Source: CAWAMD01 sp963783045
Lineage (GTDB): Bacteria > Actinomycetota > Nitriliruptoria > Nitriliruptorales > Nitriliruptoraceae
Length of the DNA stretch: 64,000 bases
Assembly: GCA_963783045.1 (NCBI GenBank)
Contig: CAWAMD010000005.1
Location: forward strand, 1,488,001-1,552,000
Direction of reading: 5' to 3'
The translations under genes were made by a program, and so were the position numbers. The notes beneath the pieces were generated by a model, which searched no databases, was not told the DNA's origin, and saw only the letters and a program-made list of their open reading frames with translations. Below are positions 8,938 to 18,121 of this stretch, one piece after another (position 1 is the first letter of the stretch; the number at the start of each line of letters is the position of its first letter).

Positions 8938-9753
8938 GTGGGACAGTCGTGGGTTGTGGGCGCGCCGGTCGATCTCGAGACACGGGATCCCGACTTCCTG
9001 CGCCGTCAGCTCGCCATGTGGTGGCTGCTCGCCGCCGTCTACTTCCGCGCGGAGGTGGAGGGCTTCGAGAAGGTGCCGACGGGGCCGGTCATGTTCGTCG
9101 GCAACCACAGCGGCGGATCGGTGCCCATCGACTCGCTCGTGTTCCTGCTCGGGTTCGCGACCTACTTCGGTGTCGACCGGCCGCTGTACGCGCTCGGCCA
9201 CGCGACCCTGACGAGCCTTCCGGGTCTCGGCCCGTTCGTCCGCAAGCTCGGCGTGGTGACCGCCGGCCCGGAGGCGGCCCGGTCGGTCTTCGGACGTGAC
9301 GCGTCCGTGCTCGTCTACCCGGGCGGGGACCTCGACGTGTTCCGGCCGTGGTCGAAGCGGCACCGCATCATGTTCGGCGGCCGGACCGGGTTCCTGCGCA
9401 CCGCCCACGAAGCGGGCGTCCCGATCGTGCCGGTCGTCGCCGACGGCGGTCACGACACGCTGATGATCCTCAACGACGGCCGGCGGCTCGCCCGCTGGCT
9501 GCGCGCCGACCGGATCGGGCGGCTGAAGTCGCTGCCGGTGGCCCTGGCCCTGCCCTGGGGCATCACCATCGACGCGTTCGGTCACATCCCTTTCCCGGCC
9601 AAGATCCGCATGGAGGTGCTCGACCCGATCGACCTGCACGCGCGCTACGGCGACGACCTCGATGTGGACGACGCCTACGGGTACGTCACCAGCACCATGC
9701 AGGCGGGGCTGTCCCGGCTCGCCACCCGGCGGATCCTGCCGCCCATCCTCTGA
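8938..9753 (+). CDS. LPLAT-type phospholipid/glycerol acyltransferase
   Basis: 271 residues from GTG 8938 (VGQSWVVGAPVDLE). The acyltransferase block I is VGNHSGGSVPIDSLVF (catalytic His and Asp, HX6D), block II around the alternating RPLYALGHATL region, and block III LVYPGGDLDVFRPW with GRTGFLRTAHEAGVPIVPVV. These are typical of the HSGG-type acyltransferases of actinobacteria, which acylate a glycerol backbone or related alcohol at the membrane. The SRPBCC gene starts 9 bases downstream. With the WS/DGAT genes it may contribute to storage-lipid synthesis, which is an inference. Confidence 0.85.
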   Translation: MGQSWVVGAPVDLETRDPDFLRRQLAMWWLLAAVYFRAEVEGFEKVPTGPVMFVGNHSGGSVPIDSLVFLLGFATYFGVDRPLYALGHATLTSLPGLGPFVRKLGVVTAGPEAARSVFGRDASVLVYPGGDLDVFRPWSKRHRIMFGGRTGFLRTAHEAGVPIVPVVADGGHDTLMILNDGRRLARWLRADRIGRLKSLPVALALPWGITIDAFGHIPFPAKIRMEVLDPIDLHARYGDDLDVDDAYGYVTSTMQAGLSRLATRRILPPIL

Positions 9754-9762
9754 GGGGCCACG

Positions 9763-10275
9763 ATGCACGGCGTCACGGGCAGCATCGACATCCGGCGGTC
9801 GGTCGACGACGTGTTCGCGGTGATCGACGACCCTGCCGGCTACGACCGGTTCTTCGTCGGGGTGGAGCACTGGCGCCCGCTGCGGCCACCCGGGCACGCG
9901 GTCGGCGACCGCTACCACATCATCATGCGTGGGGGTGCCGTCACGGCCGGCGCCACCGTCGAGATCACCGAGCGGGTCCCCGGCGCCGTGCTCGCCTGGC
10001 GGGCCGTGGACGGTCCTGCACACACCGGACGGTGGACGGTGACCCGGACCCCGGACGGGACGAACGTCAGCCTGGCGTTCACGCTCTCCCTGCCGGGCCT
10101 GACCCACCGCGTCGTCGAGTGGCTCGCGACGAGCATCGTCCGGCGCCACATCACGGCGGTGCTCGAATGTCTGCGCCACCGCTGCGAGTACGAGCTCCCC
10201 GCCGCCGCGGCTGGGCGGACGAGGGGGGAGGTCCCGGCAGGAGACGTCCCCGCACCCGTCGAAGGTCGTCGCTGA
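9763..10275 (+). CDS. SRPBCC / polyketide cyclase-like lipid-binding protein
   Basis: 170 residues with the START-like SRPBCC helix-grip layout: IDIRRSVDDVFAVIDDPAGYDRFF at the N-terminus, alternating beta strands, and a long amphipathic C-terminal helix (VEWLATSIVRRHITAVLEC). It binds a hydrophobic ligand in a central cavity; whether it is catalytic is unknown. It follows the acyltransferase by 9 bases, so a lipid-related role is plausible. The last 25 residues are low-complexity (AAAAGRTRGEVPAGDVPAP). Confidence 0.75.
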   Translation: MHGVTGSIDIRRSVDDVFAVIDDPAGYDRFFVGVEHWRPLRPPGHAVGDRYHIIMRGGAVTAGATVEITERVPGAVLAWRAVDGPAHTGRWTVTRTPDGTNVSLAFTLSLPGLTHRVVEWLATSIVRRHITAVLECLRHRCEYELPAAAAGRTRGEVPAGDVPAPVEGRR

Positions 10276-10303
10276 CAGCGGACGGCGCACGATCGGGGTC
10301 CGG

Positions 10304-11507
10304 ATGCAGACCAGCTCGGCTCGACCACGTCCCCGGGCGTCCCGGGTGGTGCTGGTGGTCGTCGCGGCGCTGACCGCCTGGATCGCGGCGCCACCGGCGG
10401 GTCCCGCGTTCGGCCGCGCCGCTGCGGCGCCGGGCGGTGACGCCTGCCTGACCACCGACCCACCGCCCTCCACGTTGCCGGCGCACGCCCTGCGCTTCGG
10501 CATCACCCCCCTGGCGGCCGGCAGCGCCGGCGCGTCCCAGCAGCAGCCGGTCCCCCACGACCCGGCCGCCGACCTCACCGCTCTGCGCCAGCTCCGCGGC
10601 CGGCAGGCCCGGGGCCGGCAGCTGGTGCTGCGTCTGAACCGGATGTTCTGGTCCGACGGCGAGGCCGGGCTCCAGCGGTTCGCGACCCTGGTGGACCGCT
10701 ACGCCGCCGCCGGCTTCGACAGCGAGCTGCAGGTGCGTTACCACCCGCCGCAGGGCGAGGAAGGGGACATGGCCGCCTGGGAGTCGTACGTCCGGCGTGC
10801 CGCGGCAGTGCTCGGCGCCCGGCGCAGCGTGGTCGCTCTGACGATCACGAACGAAGCGAACATGAGCGTGTCGCCGAACACGTCCGACGGCAGCTACGAG
10901 GGCGTCGAGGAGGCGATCGTGCACGGCATCGTCGCCGCCCGGCAGACGCTGGACCGTCTGGGCCGGTCGGACGTGGCGCTCGGGTTCTCGTTCGCGTGGC
11001 GGTGGGCCCCGGACGAGGACGCCGACTTCTGGGACCGGATCGGCGAGCTCGCCACCCCCGCCTTCCGCGACGCGCTCGACTACGTCGGTCTGCAGATCTA
11101 CCCGGGCCTCGTCTGGCCCCCGGCGCCGCTGCCGACCCGCTCGGCCGGACGTGAGGTCGTCGAGGCGCTCACCCTGCTGCGGCAGTGCTACCTCCCGAAG
11201 GCGGACCTCGGCCCCGAACGTCGACCTGTGGGTCACCGAGAACGGGTACGCGACGAACCTCGGCCGCGACGAGGCCCGGCAGGACGCCGACCTGCGCTCG
11301 ACGCTGCGGGCCGTGCACCGCTGGTCGGGGACCCTCGGGGTCACCGACTACCGTTGGTTCAACCTGCGGGACAACCGAAGCACGGGCACCGACCTGTTCG
11401 ACGCCGTGGGACTGCAGCGCGACGACGGCACCCCGAAGCCGGCGTTCTCGACGTTCGGGCGGGCGATCGCCGGGATCGGGACACTCCGTGACCACCGCAC
11501 CGGGTGA
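10304..11507 (+). CDS. Secreted clan-A glycosidase-like protein, apparent frameshift at 11212-11215
   Basis: The N-terminus is a signal peptide (VVLVVVAALTAWIAAPPAG then an alanine-rich cleavage region). A TIM-barrel layout follows with the likely acid/base in LTITNEANMSVSPNTS. The reading frame then breaks: up to the CCCC at 11212-11215 it reads ALTLLRQCYLPKADLG, and only after removing one C does it continue as PNVDLWVTENGYATNLG, which supplies the expected nucleophile Glu. The corrected product is about 400 residues and ends at TGA 11505-11507. NE and TENG on successive strands fit GH clan A, but the family and sugar are not identified. The uncorrected frame runs into unrelated sequence to 11491. 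Confidence 0.65.
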
Positions 11508-11847
11508 CAGCGACCAGCGACGGCATGCCGTGCGGCGTGCCGTCGGGGCCGGCATGGAGGTGGCGCTCGCCGTGCTGACCCTGGCGCTGCTGACCTCGCT
11601 GTCCGTCGTGGCGGGCCTGACGGCGCTGGTCCTGCCGGCCCACATGTGGGCGGCCGGGCGCGGCGGGCGGTGGCGACGCATCGGCTGGTCGGTGCTCGGG
11701 GGGACGAGCCTCGGGACCGGCGTGGCCGTCCTGGGCGTGAAGGCCGGTCTCGGCCCGGACAGCATCGCGACGACGGCCGTGTTCGCCGGCGGGGCGCTCG
11801 CCGGGTTCGCGCTCGTGCTCCGTGCGGCGGCGCTGCAGCGTCGCTGA
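11488..11847 (+). CDS. Small membrane protein, unknown function
   Basis: GTG 11488 opens a 119-residue frame overlapping the glycosidase-like gene by 20 bases, suggesting translational coupling. Three hydrophobic helices are visible: residues about 24-50 (LAVLTLALLTSLSVVAGLTA), 60-85 and 92-112 (TTAVFAGGALAGFALVLRAA). It ends in a short basic tail (LQRR). No family is recognised. It may be a partner or anchor for the upstream secreted protein, but nothing in the sequence proves this. Confidence 0.55.
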   Translation: MTTAPGDSDQRRHAVRRAVGAGMEVALAVLTLALLTSLSVVAGLTALVLPAHMWAAGRGGRWRRIGWSVLGGTSLGTGVAVLGVKAGLGPDSIATTAVFAGGALAGFALVLRAAALQRR

Positions 11848-11959
11848 GGCACGTCATCCCTGTCCGGCCACCACGTTGCCGTGTAGGGTGGTCGACGCGG
11901 GTGTGCGGGGCGCCTCTCGGGTGGGTGTCGCTCCCCTCGTGGACAGGAGGGCTCGAACG

Positions 11960-12229
11960 ATGCCGGTGTTCATGGTGGAGCGTCAGTTCGCGGAGCGTCT
12001 CGAGATGACCCCCGAGATCGCTGACGAGGTCAACCGGATCAACGACGAGTCCGGGGTGCGCTGGCTGAGCTCGTTCCTGTCGGCGGACAAGCGCAAGACG
12101 TTCTGTCTTTACGAGGCCGACGACCTGGAGGCGATCCGGGCGGCCGCGGTCCGGGCAGGACTGCCCGCCGACGCGATCATGGAGCTGTCGGGCGAGCTGC
12201 GCCCGGATGGTTCGTTCGCCCCGCTGTAG
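11960..12229 (+). CDS. DUF4242 / SCO4226-like nickel-binding protein
   Basis: 89 residues (MPVFMVERQFAERLEMTPEI). SD AGGAGG lies at 11945-11950. The sequence aligns by eye with DUF4242, a ferredoxin-like fold whose studied member SCO4226 binds nickel. The pattern includes a central GVRWLSSFLSADKRKTFCLY and the C-terminal ADDLEAIRAAAVRAGLPAD. The last 53 bases overlap the end of the convergent LuxR gene. Confidence 0.8.
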   Translation: MPVFMVERQFAERLEMTPEIADEVNRINDESGVRWLSSFLSADKRKTFCLYEADDLEAIRAAAVRAGLPADAIMELSGELRPDGSFAPL

Positions 12230-15186
12230 CGTCGGACCCGCCTGACGACTCCCGTCGCCGTGGTTCGAGCAGCCCGTGCTCGGTCGCGTACATCGCCGCC
12301 TTGGTGCGGTTGGCGGCACCCGTCTTGCTCAGGATGCTGCGAACGTGGTTGGCAGCGGTGTTCGCGCTGATGAAGAGCCGCTCGCCGACCTCCCGGTTCG
12401 ACAGGCCCTCCGCGACGAGCCGCAGCACGTCGAGCTCCCGTTCGGTCAGGCCGTCGGGCAGCGGCGGCCGGGCCCGGACCGGTGACGGCTCGGCGTCGAG
12501 GTCGCGCAGGACGCGCCGGTGCCCGATCCGTCTGGCGAGGGCGCGCGCCTCGTCGGCCAGTCCCGCCGCCGACGGCTCCCCCGCCGTCCCGGTGCGGTGT
12601 GCGAGGTGACGGCTCCAGGCCGTCAGCGTCTCGACCTGGTGCGTGAAGGCACCCATCCGCCGGTCCATCGCCAGCGCACGTTCGAAGTGCACGTCGGCGG
12701 ACGGGGCGCCGAGCAGGGAGTCGAGCTGGGCCAGGTACCGGTCCGCACTGCCGAACACCGCGACGAACTGCCCGGCGATCAGGTTCGTGCCGGCGTACTC
12801 GGCGACCAGCGGCCTTAGCAGGGCCGCGGCCGCCGTGTCCTCGAGCTGGACGGCTGCCTCGGCCATGAACGCCAGCACCCCTCCCCACTGCGCGTTGACC
12901 GGTCGGTAGTCGTCGACCCGGTCGCACAGGTGGGTGAGCACCCGCGCCGCCGGCTCGTGCATCTGCAGCGCCGTGTAGAGCGCCAGCAGACCGGGCAGCC
13001 AGTGGTGGTCGAGGGACTCGGTGCCGTCGACCATGCCGCGGACCTCTTCCAGGCCCCCGCTGACGCGACGCAGCATGAACTGCTGCACGCCGTACGACCC
13101 GTCGGTCGCACCGTCGAACTCCGCGCCGAACTCGTCGAGCCATCCGGTGATGTGCTGCGCGCCCTCGAAGTCGCCGACGGAGAACCGGTGGGCGTACCGA
13201 CCACAGCCCGCGACGTACCGGAAGAACGGCTGACCGCCGGAGAGCGCGAGCGCCGTCATGTCACGTTGGGCGCGAGCCCACTCCTGCTCGTCGCCCACCA
13301 TGTAGCCGAAGACCGCGCGATAGAAGGCCGCCGGACCGAGGTGGTCGTCGTCGTCGAGACGAGATCCGATTGCGTGGAGCTCGACCGCACGCGCCAGGAG
13401 CTCCGGGGCCAGACGGGGGGTCATCCCCTGCCACAGGGTCGCCCCGAGGGCGTGCGCGAGCAGCGGTTCGTCACCGCTGACGCGTGCGAGCTCCAGGGCA
13501 CGTTCGCCCAGGAGCCGTGCCCGCGGGGCGTCACCGGTGAAGCTGGCCGCCCGGCCCATGCTGGCCAGGGCCCGGATGTGGAGCGGGTCGTGGGGCTCCA
13601 GTGCGGCGCTCTCGACGGCCTCGGCCAGCAGCGCGAACGACGCGTGGCCGTGCGTGCCCGGACGCCAGGACGCCTCCTCGTGGCCGATGGCTGCCCGGAG
13701 CCGGGCCACGGGGTCCTCGGAGGTGGCGAGCTCCTCGTAGAGCCGCCGGGCCCTGGCGAAGTCCCCGGCGTGCACGTAGCACCGGCCGGCAGCCGACAGC
13801 AGCTCCACCCGCGACGGTCCGTCGGCCGCGTGGAGGTCTGCGGCCCGCTCGTAGAGCGTCGCCGCCTGGCCATCGGCGATGCTGCGCTCGGCCTGACGAG
13901 CGGCGAGGACGAGGTAGTGCACCGCCCTGCTGGCATACCCGAGCGCACGTGCCTGCAGGTAGTGGTGGGCCAGCTCGGCGACGATCACCGGGTCCGCCTG
14001 TCCGCCGGATCGTTCCATTGCCTCAGCGACCCGAACATGGGCGGTGGCCCGGCCGGAGGCGGACATCCGGTCCAACACTGCCTGGCGTGCCAGCGCGTGC
14101 ACGAACCGGTACCGATCGCCGCGGGTCGGGTCCGCGACCAGCAGGCCAGCCCGTAGACCGAGGTCGATCCCCTCCAGCGCCGCTTCGGCTCCCAGGTCGC
14201 ACGCCTGGGCCACGATCGACGGGTCGACGAGGTCACCGGCGACGGCGGCGAACTCGATCACGGTCGCGTGGTCGTCGTCCACGGCCGCGAGGCGGCGCCC
14301 GAGGGCATCCTGGATCGACCTCGGCGCCCGCGCTCGCCGGCGAGCGGACGGCGTCGAGCCCGCCCCGGGTAGCGAGGTCCTCCCAGTACTCGTGGAGGAA
14401 GAAGGGGTTGCCGCCGGTCTGGTCGCGCAGCACCGGCGCGGCCGCCCGTGCGGCGCCGGCCGTGGCCCCGGCGGCGGCCACGAGGTAGTCGGCCACGTCC
14501 TCGGTCTCGAGCCCGCCGAGGTCGAGCCGCTGGACACCGTCGAGACGGTAGAGGTCCGCCAGGGCGTAGGTGACCGCGTCGGTCCGGTCCGGCGCCGTCG
14601 TCCGGCGGGTGGCGAGGATCAGGATCCGCTCCCCCGCCGTCGACTGCACCATGTGCGTCAGCAGTGCCAGCGTCGGCTCCCCCGCCCAGTGCAGATCCTC
14701 CAGCACGAGGACGGTGGGCCGGTCCTCGGCCACCGCCAGGAACACCCGCAGCACCGCGTCGAACAGGACCGACCGGGACTCGCGGTCGCCAGCCGGCGGC
14801 TCCGCGACGTCAGGCCAGTGGCGACGGACGTGTGCGGTCAGGCGCAGCAGGGGGGCCGCGACCGGCGCCGGCACGCTGCCCAGGACGTTGGGGTCCACAC
14901 CGTCGAGGACCTGCTCCAGGATGGTCACGAACGGGCGGTACGGGATGTCGAAGTCCGCACGACAGGCACCCCAGAAGACGGCGGCACCGTGCTCACGGAG
15001 GGCTCGCGCGGCCTCGGCCACCAGCCGCGTCTTGCCGACGCCCGGCTCACCGCCGACGAACACGACCTGCCGGCGGTCGTTCTCGACCGCCGCCCAAATC
15101 GACTCGAGGCGCTCGAACTCGGCCCGGCGACCGACGAAGGCTGTCGCCCCCCGAGCCGGGAGCGTCACATGTTGCGTATGGACCAT
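12177..15186 (-). CDS. Large ATP-binding LuxR-family regulator (LAL type), apparent frameshift at 14327-14329
   Basis: About 1000 residues once joined. From ATG 15186 come FVGRRAEFERLESIW, Walker A GGEPGVGKTRLV and Walker B VLVLEDLHWAG of an AAA/NACHT-like ATPase (about residues 20-280). TPR-like helical repeats follow, then a C-terminal LuxR helix-turn-helix (LTERELDVLRLVAEGLSNRE, then ISANTAANHVRSILSK). The frame breaks at the CCC run 14327-14329 (plus strand): upstream reads GLDAVRSPASAG, downstream resumes APRSIQDALGRRLAAV after skipping one base. It is MalT-like in design, so a sensed ligand probably triggers ATP-dependent activation. It is divergent from the FAD oxidoreductase gene, its likely target. 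The 3' end overlaps the DUF4242 gene by 53 bases. Confidence 0.8.
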
Positions 15187-15222
15187 CGACCGACTGTAGC
15201 CGGGTTCCTCCGCCGGCCCGAT

Positions 15223-15236
15223 GGTCAGATCTGACC
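15223..15236. promoter_or_regulatory. Perfect 14-bp palindrome GGTCAGATCTGACC (candidate operator 1)
   Basis: A perfect inverted repeat between the divergent LuxR regulator (start 15186) and FAD oxidoreductase (start 15339) genes. It shares the core CAGATCTG with the palindrome at 15262-15271. Placement in a divergent regulator/target promoter region is the standard arrangement for an autoregulated operator. Binding by the LuxR protein is inferred. Confidence 0.55.
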
Positions 15237-15261
15237 CTCTGCGACGCCTTCGCCGATTCAG

Positions 15262-15271
15262 CCAGATCTGG
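15262..15271. promoter_or_regulatory. Second palindrome CCAGATCTGG (candidate operator 2)
   Basis: A perfect 10-bp palindrome flanked by TCAG on both sides (TTCAGCCAGATCTGGTCAG). Its centre is 37 bp from that of the first palindrome, between three and four helical turns. Two copies of the same CAGATCTG core within 50 bases in a 152-base divergent intergenic region are unlikely to be chance. Confidence 0.5.
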
Positions 15272-15338
15272 TCAGGTCGGCGGGACCCCGCCTGCGTAGC
15301 GTCCTCGGCATGCAACCGGCACGGCTGGAGGAGCAGGG

Positions 15339-16718
15339 ATGGGCGGGACACCGGCACTGACGATCCTGGACGCGGCCCGTGGCGAGGTGGTCACGGCCCA
15401 GTCCCCCGACTACGACGAGGCACGCGCCGTCTACAACGCCATGATCGATCGTCGGCCGCTCGCGATCGTGCGAGCCGTCGACGTCGCCGACGTGCGCCTC
15501 GCGGTGACGGCGGCCCGGGAGAGCGGGCTCGACCTCGCGATCCGGGCCGGCGGCCACAGCGTCCCGGGCTTCGGCACCGTGGACGACGGCATCGTGTGCG
15601 ACCTCAGCGCCATGAAGGGGATCCGGATCGACCCGGTGGCGCGTACGGCCCGGGTCCAGGGTGGCTGCACCTGGGGCGACTTCGACCACGCGGCACACAG
15701 CTTCGGCCTGGCCACCACCGGCGGGATCATCTCCACCACGGGCGTGACGGGGCTGACGCTCGGCGGCGGCATCGGCTACCTCGCCCGTGCCCACGGGCTG
15801 TCGGTCGACAACCTGCGCTCCGCCAACGTCGTGCTGGCCGACGGCCGGCTCGTCACCGCGGACGAGAAGGAGCACCCGGACCTGTTCTGGGCGCTGCGCG
15901 GCGGCGGCGGAAACTTCGGCGTGGTCACCGAGCTCGAGTTCGACCTGCACCCGGTCGACACCATCTACGGCGGCCCGATGTTCTTCGAGCTCGACGTGGC
16001 GGAGGAGCTGTTCAAGACCTACCGGGAGTGGATCGCTGCCGCCCCACGGGCCATGGGAGCCTTCCCGGCCTTCCAGATCGCCCCGCCGCTGCCCTTCGTC
16101 CCCGAGGACCGCGTCGGCGAGCCCTTCGTCCTGGTCGTGTCCTGCTTCAACGGCAGCGACGAGGAGGCCGAGTCGCTGCTCGGGGCCCTGCGCGAGGTGG
16201 GCCGCCCGGTCGCCGAGCACGTCGGCCGGATGCCCTACCCGGCGCTCAACAGCGCCTTCGACGGGCTGCTGCCGGCCGGCCTCCAGCACTACTGGAAGGC
16301 GGCCTTCCTGCCCGAGCTGACCGACGGCGCCATCGCCGTGCACGTCGAGCACGGCCCGAAGGTGCCGGCGATGCAGTCAACGATGCACCTCTACCCGATC
16401 GACGGCGCCGTCCACGACGTGCCCGTCAACGCGACCGCCTTCGCGTACCGCGACGCGGACTTCGCGCCGGTCATCGCCGGGATGTGGCCCGACGCCACCG
16501 ACAACGACGCCAGCATCCGCTGGGTGCGCGAGTACCACGAGGCCCTCGAGCCGCACACCAGCGACGGCGGATACGTGAACTTCATGTCGGAGGACGACCA
16601 GGGACGGATCCGCGCCAACTACGGCCCGAACTACGACCGCCTGGCCGCCGTCAAGCAGAGCTTCGACCCCGACAACCTGTTCCACGGCAACCAGAACATC
16701 GCGCCCGCCGGAGCCTGA
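15339..16718 (+). CDS. FAD-binding oxidoreductase, berberine-bridge-enzyme / 6-hydroxynicotine-oxidase-like
   Basis: 459 residues. The PCMH FAD-binding domain (residues about 35-210) contains RAGGHSVPGFG, where His73 is the usual site of covalent 8-alpha flavin attachment. GGIGYLARAHGLSVDNL follows without the second (cysteinyl) link seen in bicovalent enzymes. ALRGGGGNFGVVTEL completes the domain, and the BBE C-terminal motif NYDRLAAVKQSFDPDNLFHG closes the protein. It oxidises an alcohol, amine or sugar with O2; the substrate is unknown. SD GGAGGAGC precedes ATG 15339. The DUF1326 gene begins 38 bases after the stop, with its own AAGGAG. Confidence 0.88.
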   Translation: MGGTPALTILDAARGEVVTAQSPDYDEARAVYNAMIDRRPLAIVRAVDVADVRLAVTAARESGLDLAIRAGGHSVPGFGTVDDGIVCDLSAMKGIRIDPVARTARVQGGCTWGDFDHAAHSFGLATTGGIISTTGVTGLTLGGGIGYLARAHGLSVDNLRSANVVLADGRLVTADEKEHPDLFWALRGGGGNFGVVTELEFDLHPVDTIYGGPMFFELDVAEELFKTYREWIAAAPRAMGAFPAFQIAPPLPFVPEDRVGEPFVLVVSCFNGSDEEAESLLGALREVGRPVAEHVGRMPYPALNSAFDGLLPAGLQHYWKAAFLPELTDGAIAVHVEHGPKVPAMQSTMHLYPIDGAVHDVPVNATAFAYRDADFAPVIAGMWPDATDNDASIRWVREYHEALEPHTSDGGYVNFMSEDDQGRIRANYGPNYDRLAAVKQSFDPDNLFHGNQNIAPAGA

Positions 16719-16756
16719 GACCGAGATCCGGACCACACGAGCCAAGGAGCAGCACA

Positions 16757-17353
16757 ATGAGCTGGACCGTTACCGGAAGCTACTTCGAGGCGTGCAACTG
16801 CGAGGCGGCGTGTCCCTGCCTCGTCCTCGGCCCGCCGACCACCGGCGAGTGCACGGTGATCGTCGGCTGGCACATCGACAGCGGTGAGCACGAGGGCACG
16901 GACCTCGGTGGCCTCAACGTGGCGCTGGCGGTGAACAGCCCGGGCCACATGGCCGAGACCCCCTGGCAGGTGGCGCTCTACCTCGACGACCGGGCCTCGG
17001 AGGACCAGGCGGGGGCGCTCGGCGCGATCTTCTCGGGCGCTGCGGGCGGACACCCGGCCGTGCTGGCATCGCACATCGGCGAGGTGCTGGGCGTCGCGTC
17101 GGCGCCGATCTCGTTCGAGGTGGACGGCGACTCCCGGTCGATGACCGTCGGCGAGGCCGTCGACGTCACGGTGACCGCGATCGCCGGGCAGGCAGGCGCC
17201 CCCGTGACGATCGACAACCACCCGCTGGCCATCGCGCCGGGCAACACCGCCGTGATCGCCCGTTCGGAGCACCTGCGCGTGACCGACCACGGCTTCGAGT
17301 GGGAGCTGTCGGACCGTAGCGGCGTGTTCTCGCCCTTCACCTACGGCGCCTGA
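16757..17353 (+). CDS. DUF1326 Cys-rich protein
   Basis: 198 residues. The N-terminal motif FEACNCEAACPCLVLG gives a C-x-C-x4-C-x-C cluster (the DUF1326 signature), which is a likely metal-binding or redox site. The rest is beta-rich with a conserved APISFEVDG segment. DUF1326 genes commonly neighbour DUF2182 genes, as here (next start only 4 bases downstream). The function is unknown in the literature as I recall it; metal handling is the usual guess. Confidence 0.82.
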   Translation: MSWTVTGSYFEACNCEAACPCLVLGPPTTGECTVIVGWHIDSGEHEGTDLGGLNVALAVNSPGHMAETPWQVALYLDDRASEDQAGALGAIFSGAAGGHPAVLASHIGEVLGVASAPISFEVDGDSRSMTVGEAVDVTVTAIAGQAGAPVTIDNHPLAIAPGNTAVIARSEHLRVTDHGFEWELSDRSGVFSPFTYGA

Positions 17354-17356
17354 CGC

Positions 17357-18121
17357 ATGTCGGCCCTCTTCGCGCCCGCCGGCCAGGCCCGGTCGTGGCG
17401 TGTGCTCGCGGCGCTCGCCGCCGTCACCGCGCTGTGCTGGGTCTACCTGTTCGCCGTCGCGGCGGCCATGGGCTCGATGACCGCCGCGCTGGCGATGCCG
17501 ATGACCTCGGCGTGGACCGCCGGCGACCTCGTCCTGATGTGGACGATGTGGACGGTGATGATGGCCGCGATGATGCTGCCGTCCGCCGCTCCGATGGTGA
17601 CCGCCTACGCCACGACGATCCGCTCCCCGCGAGCGGCACTCCGCGGGTCGACACCCGCCTTCGTCGCCGGGTACGTCGCGGCCTGGAGCGGGTTCGCGCT
17701 CCTCGCCACGCTCGTCCAGTGGGCGCTGCACGACCTGGCCCTGGTCGACGCGATGGGGTCCTCGACCAGCCGGTGGCTCGGCGGGGCGGTCCTGCTCGCG
17801 TCCGGCACCTACCAGTTCACGGACCTGAAGCGGTCGATGCTGGGCAGGTGCCGGACGCCGCTCGGCTTCCTGCTCCACGCGTGGCGGGACGGCCGTCGCG
17901 GTGCGCTCGCGATGGGGCTGCACCACGGCCTGCTGTGCACCGGGTGCTGCTGGGCGCTGATGGCCCTGCTGTTCGTGCTCGGCGTCATGAACCTGTGGTG
18001 GGTCGCGCTGCTGGCGACGGTCGTGCTGGTCGAGAAGCTGACCCGCAGCCCGCGCGTGCCCCAGGTCGTCGGCGGTGTCCTCGTGCTCTGGGGCGGCATC
18101 GTCGTGGCAGGCCTGGCATGA
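17357..18121 (+). CDS. DUF2182 multi-pass membrane protein, putative metal-binding
   Basis: 254 residues with about six helices. The Met-rich second helix WTMWTVMMAAMMLPSAAPM and the late GLHHGLLCTGCCWALMALL are DUF2182 hallmarks; His, Cys and Met side chains inside helices suggest copper or another soft metal. It forms a tight pair with the upstream DUF1326 gene. The stop TGA at 18119-18121 overlaps an ATG at 18118 (ATGA), a likely coupled start of the next gene. Confidence 0.85.
   Translation: MSALFAPAGQARSWRVLAALAAVTALCWVYLFAVAAAMGSMTAALAMPMTSAWTAGDLVLMWTMWTVMMAAMMLPSAAPMVTAYATTIRSPRAALRGSTPAFVAGYVAAWSGFALLATLVQWALHDLALVDAMGSSTSRWLGGAVLLASGTYQFTDLKRSMLGRCRTPLGFLLHAWRDGRRGALAMGLHHGLLCTGCCWALMALLFVLGVMNLWWVALLATVVLVEKLTRSPRVPQVVGGVLVLWGGIVVAGLA

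Noticed and set aside
11205..14335. Programmed ribosomal frameshifting as an explanation for split genes
   Set aside because: No X-XXY-YYZ slippery heptamers or downstream pseudoknots are evident, the genes involved are unrelated, and the sites mix apparent insertions and deletions.
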